Source: DATKZS01 sp035527835 [NCBI: bacterium] (GTDB lineage Bacteria; RBG-13-61-14). From it: a DNA stretch of 16,489 nucleotides. The stretch lies in NCBI GenBank assembly GCA_035527835.1, contig DATKZS010000047.1, positions 1 to 16,489 on the forward strand, given 5' to 3'. Positions within the stretch are counted from its first letter, which is position 1. Each line of letters opens with the position of its first letter. Positions 7,173-12,205 of this stretch are shown here, one piece after another. A program made the position numbers and the translations under genes. The notes beneath the pieces are model-generated. The model was given only the letters and a program-made list of their open reading frames with translations, ran no database searches and had not been told where the DNA came from.

Positions 7173-8252
7173 ATGAAAAGAAACAAGGGTGGAAAGAAAG
7201 CTCAGGAAAGTTTGGCTCCGACATCTTTTGATCGGCGGTTGTGGCTCAAGGCCGCCGGCGCGGGAGGGGGCCTGCTGGTTGCCGGCGGGATGCTGGGCAA
7301 GCCGGGGAAGTCAAGGGCCGCGGGCTTGCCGGGCCTCAAGCCGGGAGCGGCTTTTCAGGACCGCAAGCTCGACCCGAACGCCGGGCTTTCCGTGGTCTTG
7401 CTCGGCACGGGCACTCCCATCCCCAATCCGGACCGGGCCTGCGCCGCGACCCTGGTCATCGCCGGCGACAAGACCTTCCTGGTTGACACCGGCCGGGGGT
7501 TCCTCACCCGCCTCGTCGGCGCCGGGCTCAACAATGTCTCCATGGTCTTATTCACCCACTTCCATTCGGACCACTTCGGCGAGTTCGGCGAACTTATGGT
7601 CAACCGCGGCATCGCCGGCGTTGCCCAGCCCATGCCCGTGATCGGCCCGGCCGGGGTCAAAGAGGTGATTGGCTCTTTGCTTTCCGCCTATGCGCTCGAC
7701 AACAAATACCGCAAGGCCCACCACGGCGATAAGTGGTCGGAGTCCGCCATGCGGGCGGAAATTGCGGAGAAGACCCCGGGCGTGGTGTCCGAGGCGGACG
7801 GCGTCAAGATCACCATGTTCGAGGTGGAGCATCCGCCCGTGGTCCCGGCGATGGGCTACCGCTTTGATTACAAGGGCCAGTCGGTGGTGGTTTCCGGCGA
7901 CACCAAAAAATGCGCGAAGATGGTGGAAATGGCCCAGGGCGCGGACGTTCTCGTGCACGAGGCCGCGAACAGGAAAATGACGGAGCTGGCCATCAAAAAT
8001 ATGAGAGCCAATGCCGGCCCCGCCAACCAGCGCATGGCCGCCATGGCCGAGGAGATGCTCACCTATCACACCATGACCGATGAAGTCGCCCAGATCGCCC
8101 GCGACGCCGGGGTGAAAAAGCTGGTCCTCACCCACCTCGCGCCGTCGCTCCCCGAAAACGCGGCCATGGAGCGAATATTCGTCCTGGGCATGAGCGGCAT
8201 TTACAAGGGCGACATCATCGTGGGCCGCGACGGCATGGAAATCAAGGTCTGA
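7173..8252 (+). CDS. Tat-exported MBL-fold hydrolase, RNase Z/AtsA-like (359 aa)
   Basis: A Tat signal is present: D-R-R-L-W-L-K followed by a Gly/Ala-rich hydrophobic stretch to about residue 50. The metallo-beta-lactamase motifs are complete: H129-x-H131-x-D133-H134, H220 in EVEHPPVVPAMGYR, D243 in VVVSGDT, and H321 in LVLTHLAP. H220 before GYR and the SGDT strand are the pattern of RNase Z-type MBL proteins. An exported RNase Z-like enzyme cannot act on tRNA; the same subfamily contains the secreted arylsulfatase AtsA of Pseudoalteromonas. With two sulfatases in the same block, a zinc arylsulfatase role is attractive, but lactone or ester hydrolysis is also possible. The start is set by AGGAGAG 4-5 nt upstream. 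Confidence 0.82.
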   Translation: MKRNKGGKKAQESLAPTSFDRRLWLKAAGAGGGLLVAGGMLGKPGKSRAAGLPGLKPGAAFQDRKLDPNAGLSVVLLGTGTPIPNPDRACAATLVIAGDKTFLVDTGRGFLTRLVGAGLNNVSMVLFTHFHSDHFGEFGELMVNRGIAGVAQPMPVIGPAGVKEVIGSLLSAYALDNKYRKAHHGDKWSESAMRAEIAEKTPGVVSEADGVKITMFEVEHPPVVPAMGYRFDYKGQSVVVSGDTKKCAKMVEMAQGADVLVHEAANRKMTELAIKNMRANAGPANQRMAAMAEEMLTYHTMTDEVAQIARDAGVKKLVLTHLAPSLPENAAMERIFVLGMSGIYKGDIIVGRDGMEIKV

Positions 8253-8356
8253 CGGGCCGGCGCAAGCGTGGACTCAGCGAGCCGGATGTGATAAATACGA
8301 AAGGACCGGCGCCGCGGAGCTTGCGCGGACGGAAGTAAACTAAAGGGAGGAGTGCC

Positions 8357-8815
8357 ATGGCGAAGTTGATGAGTGTTGACGAGATGAAGGCCAGCGTGGG
8401 CAAGGAGGTCGGGGTGACACAGTGGTTCCAGATAGACCAGAAGCGGATCAACGCGTTCGCCGACTGCACCGAGGACCACCAGTTCATCCACGTGGACGAG
8501 GAGCTGGCCAAGAAGGGCCCGTTCGGGACCACCATCGCGCACGGGTATTTGACGCTGTCGCTGCTCTCGTATTTCGGGGCGCAGAACGCGCTCTTGCCGG
8601 CGGGACTCAAGATGGCGGTGAACTACGGGCTGAACAAGTTGCGCTTTATCAACCCGGTGAAGGTGAACAAGCGCATCCGCAACCGCGCGGTGTTGAAGAG
8701 CGTCGAGGACAAGGGCGGCGGCCGGGTGCTGGTCACGACCGAGAACACGGTGGAGATCGAGGGCGAGGACAAGCCGGCCATGGTGGCGGAGTCGCTGGCC
8801 ATGTTTTTCACTTGA
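8357..8815 (+). CDS. MaoC/NodN-like hydratase (152 aa)
   Basis: This is a single hot-dog-fold protein of the NodN/MaoC group. The hydratase motif is intact: T-E-D40-H-Q-F-I-H45-V-D, giving the catalytic Asp-x4-His pair, followed by KKGPFGTTIAHGYLTLSLL, a hallmark of this group. Relatives hydrate trans-2-enoyl-CoA or similar thioesters in the cytoplasm. No signal peptide is seen. GGGAGGAG lies 4-5 nt before the ATG. The gene is separated from the upstream hydrolase gene by 104 nt without a convincing promoter, and from the downstream sulfatase by a repeat-bearing gap. A CoA-linked step in the pathway encoded here is inferred; it could equally serve fatty acid metabolism. Confidence 0.87.
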   Translation: MAKLMSVDEMKASVGKEVGVTQWFQIDQKRINAFADCTEDHQFIHVDEELAKKGPFGTTIAHGYLTLSLLSYFGAQNALLPAGLKMAVNYGLNKLRFINPVKVNKRIRNRAVLKSVEDKGGGRVLVTTENTVEIEGEDKPAMVAESLAMFFT

Positions 8816-9049
8816 TAGCGCTCGGATTGAAGGGAAGCATGGGATTTTTTTAACGCAGATGAACGCAGATGAACACAGATAAGAGTATGAAGAGTTAAAA
8901 AGCAAGGAGAAGCGAGGCCGGTCGGGAGCACAATTTCTTGATTCTTAATTCTTCCGTCTTTCATCTGCGTTCATCTGTGTTCATCTGCGGCAAATTCTTT
9001 TGCCATGCGCGTATGAAGGCACTGTGATTTTGGTCAGAGGAGGACGGAG
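8816..9049. other. Gene-free gap holding an inverted-repeat pair
   Basis: This 234-bp gap between the hydratase and the sulfatase contains no convincing gene. Its main content is the 10-bp-unit inverted repeat described separately (8854-8990). The rest is purine-rich and unremarkable. A strong Shine-Dalgarno site, AGAGGAGGA at 9036-9044, serves the sulfatase gene. Confidence 0.6.
8854..8990. repeat. Inverted pair of 10-bp tandem units (CGCAGATGAA family), copy 1
   Basis: The left arm (8854-8880) is CGCAGATGAA twice and then CACAGAT. The right arm (8961-8990) is the reverse complement of the same units, with the variant CACAGAT unit in the middle instead of at the end. The arms therefore pair along their length with two mismatches, or perfectly over 17 bp when shifted by one unit. 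The 80-bp centre has no ORF. The same unit recurs at 16305-16390. Confidence 0.8.
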
Positions 9050-10546
9050 ATGGCGGAGAAGAGCGGCGGGTGGATCGGGCGCAGGGAATTCGTGAAGGCC
9101 GCCGGCATGGGCGCGGGGGTGCTGGCCGCGGCGGGCGTGCCCGGACTCGGGCGGGCGGACGAGCGGCCGAACGTGCTCCTGGTGCTGGTGGACCAGTGGC
9201 GGATGCCGCGCTGGTTTCCGGCCGGGGCCGAGCTGCCCGGGTTCGAGCGGCTCTCCCGGGAGGGGTTGACCTTCACCAACCACTTCGTGTCGGCCGTGCC
9301 CTGCTCTCCCTCCCGGGCCTGCCTCTTCACCGGCCTGCACCTCACCCAGCACAACATTCAGACCAACGTCAACTTCAACATGTCGCCGAGCCTCGATCCC
9401 CGCATCCCCACTCTAGCCCACCGCTTCTCGGCCGCCGGGTACCGCACGCCTTACTTCGGCAAGTGGCACCTCACCGAGCCCAGGGACTACCGCGGCCGCG
9501 GACTCACCGCCTACGGCTTCGAGGCCTGGCACGGACCCGACCACCAGGGCACCCCTCACGACGGCACCCTGAATGACCCCCGCTACGCCCGGCAGTCCAT
9601 CAACTGGCTGAGACTCCACGGCAAAAAGGCCCCATGGTTCCTCACCTGCTCTCTGATCAACCCCCACGACATCTGCTTCTACCGCCGCCTCGACGCGCCC
9701 TCGATCATGGTGCCCCGGGCCTCCGACCGCCTCCCCGGCAACTTCCACGACGACCTCACCACCAAGCCCCGCATCCAGGCCGTCTACCGCGAGGGCTACG
9801 GCAAGCTGATGGGAACTCAAACCAGTGAGCCCGAGCGCGTATGGCTCCGCTACCTCGACTATTACCTCTACTATTGCCAAATGGTGGACAAGCAGATCAA
9901 GCGCCTGCTCGACGCGCTCGACCGCCTCAAGCTCAGCGACAACACCATTGTCGTCTTCACCGCCGACCACGGCGACATGTGCGGCTCGCACCAGCTCCAG
10001 GCCAAGGGGCCGTTCGTGTACCAGGAGAACAACAACGTCCCGCTCGTCTTCCGCTGGCCCGGCCGGGTCAACGCCGGCGCCGAGTCGAGCGCGCTCAGCC
10101 ACAACCCCGACGTCTTCCCCACCCTGCTCGACCTGTGCGGCGTGAGCGCGCCCGTGGATTATCTTCCCGGCCGCAGCATCGCCTCCCTCGTGCGCGACCC
10201 CGCCGCGGCGCCCGTCCGCGACCACGTGCTCATGGGCTTCGGCATGAAACTCGGCTCCAACAACGCCCTGGCCAAGCTGGGCGCGCGCTCCGGCATCTCC
10301 GCCGAGGGCGTGCCCATGCAGATCCGCGCCATCCACGACGGGCGCTACAAATACGCGCGTTACTTCGATGACAACCTGGCCTCCGAGTTCGAGCTCTATG
10401 ACCTCCAGGAAGACCCGCTCGAGCTCAGGAACCTGGCCGGTGACCCCGGCTATAATAAATTGCAGCAGGAAATGGCCGCGCGGCTTGAAGAGGCGGAGGC
10501 CCGCGAGATGGCGCCGCTGCCCGAAGACGTGAAGTTGAAATCGTGA
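9050..10546 (+). CDS. Tat-exported formylglycine sulfatase (498 aa)
   Basis: The N-terminus carries a Tat motif (G-R-R-E-F-V-K) and a hydrophobic stretch ending near GRA|DERPN. The sulfatase core follows: PNVLLVLVDQWR supplies the first metal ligand Asp; C85-S-P-S-R89 is the site converted to formylglycine; G-K138-W-H140 and T-A-D306-H307-G-D are further active-site motifs. The type I arylsulfatase family cleaves sulfate esters, and some members cleave phosphonate or sulfamate esters. The metal-binding pair is Asp-Gln instead of Asp-Asp, as in choline-sulfatase and phosphonate monoester hydrolase relatives. It is closely similar to the sulfatase at 14842. A maturation enzyme is needed and is not in the window. 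AGAGGAGGA is placed 5 nt before the ATG. The substrate cannot be read from the sequence. Confidence 0.9.
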   Translation: MAEKSGGWIGRREFVKAAGMGAGVLAAAGVPGLGRADERPNVLLVLVDQWRMPRWFPAGAELPGFERLSREGLTFTNHFVSAVPCSPSRACLFTGLHLTQHNIQTNVNFNMSPSLDPRIPTLAHRFSAAGYRTPYFGKWHLTEPRDYRGRGLTAYGFEAWHGPDHQGTPHDGTLNDPRYARQSINWLRLHGKKAPWFLTCSLINPHDICFYRRLDAPSIMVPRASDRLPGNFHDDLTTKPRIQAVYREGYGKLMGTQTSEPERVWLRYLDYYLYYCQMVDKQIKRLLDALDRLKLSDNTIVVFTADHGDMCGSHQLQAKGPFVYQENNNVPLVFRWPGRVNAGAESSALSHNPDVFPTLLDLCGVSAPVDYLPGRSIASLVRDPAAAPVRDHVLMGFGMKLGSNNALAKLGARSGISAEGVPMQIRAIHDGRYKYARYFDDNLASEFELYDLQEDPLELRNLAGDPGYNKLQQEMAARLEEAEAREMAPLPEDVKLKS

Positions 10547-10556
10547 AAAATTTTAA

Positions 10557-10639
10557 AGACAGGATTAACAGGATTTACAGGATGAAGATGAAAAAGCTGG
10601 TGGTGTTTTCTAATCCTGTAAATCCTGTTAATTCTGTCT
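10557..10639. repeat. Inverted repeat of 9-bp units (ACAGGATTA family)
   Basis: Two 27-nt arms (10557-10583 and 10613-10639) pair with one mismatch around a 29-nt loop. Each arm consists of tandem variants of a 9-bp unit: ACAGGATTA, ACAGGATTT, ACAGGAT. It begins 10 bp after the sulfatase stop and ends about 40 bp before the next ATG. There is no run of T after the stem, so it is not a classical intrinsic terminator, though a stem of this size may affect transcript ends. Confidence 0.85.
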
Positions 10640-10679
10640 CAATATTTTCTTGTAATCATTTTGGAAAGGGGGGGACGTC

Positions 10680-11714
10680 ATGTCGTTGAACAAATTGATC
10701 GAGGAGTTCCTGCTCGAGCGCGGCGCGCTCAAGGTCGGGTTTTCCACCACGGAGACGCTGGCGGGCGGCCCGCCCAGCATTGACCTCGCTTATAAGTTGG
10801 AGGGCGCGCGGTCGGCGGTGAGCTTTGCCCTGCCCATGAACCGCGACCACATCCGGGCGTTTTTCGCCAAGGAGGACCGGGGGCCGCACGAGATTGACAA
10901 CCTGTCCACCAACACGCGCTCCAAGGGAATCTCGTGGGAGCTGGCCGACTTTCTCAAGAAGGAGGGCCACGCGGCCAAGGGCCTGAACGCCAACATGAAG
11001 TACCGCATGGAGCTGCCGGGGTGGGAGCTCGAGATGCACCCGGACATCTCTCACCGCTATCTGGCGGCGCGCTCGGGGGTGGGCTCGTTCGGCTGGTCCG
11101 GAAACGTGGGGATCAAGGGCTTCGGCACCGCCATCATCCTGGGCGGTACGCTCACCACGGCCGAGCTGGAACCCACCGATCCGATCCCGGAAGACGAGAG
11201 CTTCTGCGACCAGTGCAAGCTCTGCGTCTCCGCCTGCGCCGGCGGGATGTTTGAAAAAGACAAGGAAACGTCCGTCACCATCGGCGGCCATACCTTCACC
11301 CACGCCGCGAGAAAGGACCTGGTCCTGTGCCACTTCGTGTGCGGCGGCTTCAGCGGGCTCGCCCGGTCCGGCAAGTGGTCCACCTGGTCGCCCGGACGCT
11401 TCCGCTTCCCCGAAAACAAAGAGGAGCTGGCGAAGGAGTTCTTCCGCTCCATGCCGCTCTACGCCCAGCGCCCGCCCATGCCCGGCGGATACCACCATCC
11501 GTCGCTGCCCGGCATGACCACCTACATGACCTGCGGCAACTGCCAGATCCTCTGCTTCGGCGATAAAAAGCAGACCGCCGCGAACTTGAAGCTCCTCCAT
11601 AAGTCCGGATGTGTGCTCCAGCGCCCCGACGGCTCCCTATACTCGCTCCCGGCGGAAGAGGCCGCAATAGTCTTCGAGGAAATGGAACCGGAACGGAAAA
11701 AACTTTACTGCTAA
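10680..11714 (+). CDS. QueG/reductive-dehalogenase-like Fe-S protein, second paralogue (344 aa)
   Basis: This is a paralogue of the first gene in the block. Shared landmarks are GPPS-x-D, LEGARSAVSFALPM (GARSIVSMAIPM in the other), an Ile/Leu-Asp followed by NTR, GWSGNV, and a Lys-Trp-x-T-W motif late in the protein. The GVGSFGWSGNVGIKGFGTA segment corresponds to the QueG corrinoid-side loop. Fe-S motifs are C176-x2-C179-x2-C182-x3-C186 (followed by Ala, not Pro), C217-x3-C221, and C285-x2-C288-x3-C292. It lacks the roughly 100-residue insertion that the first gene has before its last cysteine cluster. No signal peptide is present, so it is cytoplasmic. A G-run (GGGGGGG) precedes the ATG. Redox role inferred; substrate unknown. 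Confidence 0.8.
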   Translation: MSLNKLIEEFLLERGALKVGFSTTETLAGGPPSIDLAYKLEGARSAVSFALPMNRDHIRAFFAKEDRGPHEIDNLSTNTRSKGISWELADFLKKEGHAAKGLNANMKYRMELPGWELEMHPDISHRYLAARSGVGSFGWSGNVGIKGFGTAIILGGTLTTAELEPTDPIPEDESFCDQCKLCVSACAGGMFEKDKETSVTIGGHTFTHAARKDLVLCHFVCGGFSGLARSGKWSTWSPGRFRFPENKEELAKEFFRSMPLYAQRPPMPGGYHHPSLPGMTTYMTCGNCQILCFGDKKQTAANLKLLHKSGCVLQRPDGSLYSLPAEEAAIVFEEMEPERKKLYC

Positions 11715-11716
11715 GG

Positions 11717-11760
11717 GGGTTTGTGGTTTGTAGTTTGTGGTTTGTGGTTGAAGAAAAGAG
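11717..11760. repeat. Left arm of the TTTGTGG inverted repeat
   Basis: The arm reads GGG, then TTTGTGG, TTTGTAG, TTTGTGG, TTTGTGG, then TTGAAGAAAAGAG. It begins 3 nt after the stop codon of the Fe-S gene and ends 6 nt before the four-helix-bundle ATG, so it also forms that gene's leader. Confidence 0.85.
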
Positions 11761-11766
11761 ACAGGC

Positions 11767-12159
11767 ATGGCGACACTTAAGCGGTTCCAGGATATTGAAG
11801 CATGGCAAAAGGCGCGTGAGCTTACGCGCGCTGTTTACAAGTGCTCGGGTTCGGGCCGCTTCGCCAAGGACTTTGTCCTGAGGGATCAGATACGGCGGGC
11901 ATCCGTATCCATCATGTCGAACATTGCCGAGGGTTTTGGGCGTGGCGGCTCAAAGGAATTGATAAATTTTCTATCCATCGCCAAGGGTTCAGCCGCGGAA
12001 TTAGAGTCGCAGCTTTACATCGCCCTGGATCAGGGTTATATCTTGAAACCGGAATTTGAAGAATTGCAACGGATGGCAAAATCCGCCCAAAACCTGCTGG
12101 CCGGTTTTGTCAATTATTTGAAAAAGTGCGACCTCAGCGGACAAAAATACAAGAAGTAA
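11767..12159 (+). CDS. Four-helix-bundle protein, S23/23S rRNA IVP family (130 aa)
   Basis: The sequence matches the S23/IVP four-helix-bundle family end to end. It has F-Q-D-I-E-A-W-Q-K-A in helix 1, LRDQIRRASVSIMSNIAEGFGR in helix 2, F-L-S-I-A-K-G-S-A-A-E-L-E-S-Q-L in helix 3, and an amphipathic C-terminal helix. Members were first noticed as ORFs inside 23S rRNA intervening sequences. The related Avd protein helps diversity-generating retroelements, and most free-standing copies have no known function. Length is typical. The ribosome binding site is weak. The gene is closely bracketed by inverted TTTGTGG repeats and probably does not belong to the metabolic block. No reverse transcriptase or rRNA sequence is nearby. 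Confidence 0.9.
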   Translation: MATLKRFQDIEAWQKARELTRAVYKCSGSGRFAKDFVLRDQIRRASVSIMSNIAEGFGRGGSKELINFLSIAKGSAAELESQLYIALDQGYILKPEFEELQRMAKSAQNLLAGFVNYLKKCDLSGQKYKK

Positions 12160-12205
12160 ATTGGCGTGATTTGCCGCTGCCCAATGGAAAACGGAACCTC
12201 CGAAA

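Noticed and set aside
8260-8326. Inverted GCGCAAGC/GCTTGCGC pair after the MBL gene, considered as a terminator
   Set aside because: Arms of only 8 bp with a 51-nt loop and no T run; too weak to support.
11767-12159. Avd-like component of a diversity-generating retroelement
   Set aside because: No reverse transcriptase, template repeat or variable repeat is visible in the window; the protein fits the general S23/IVP family.
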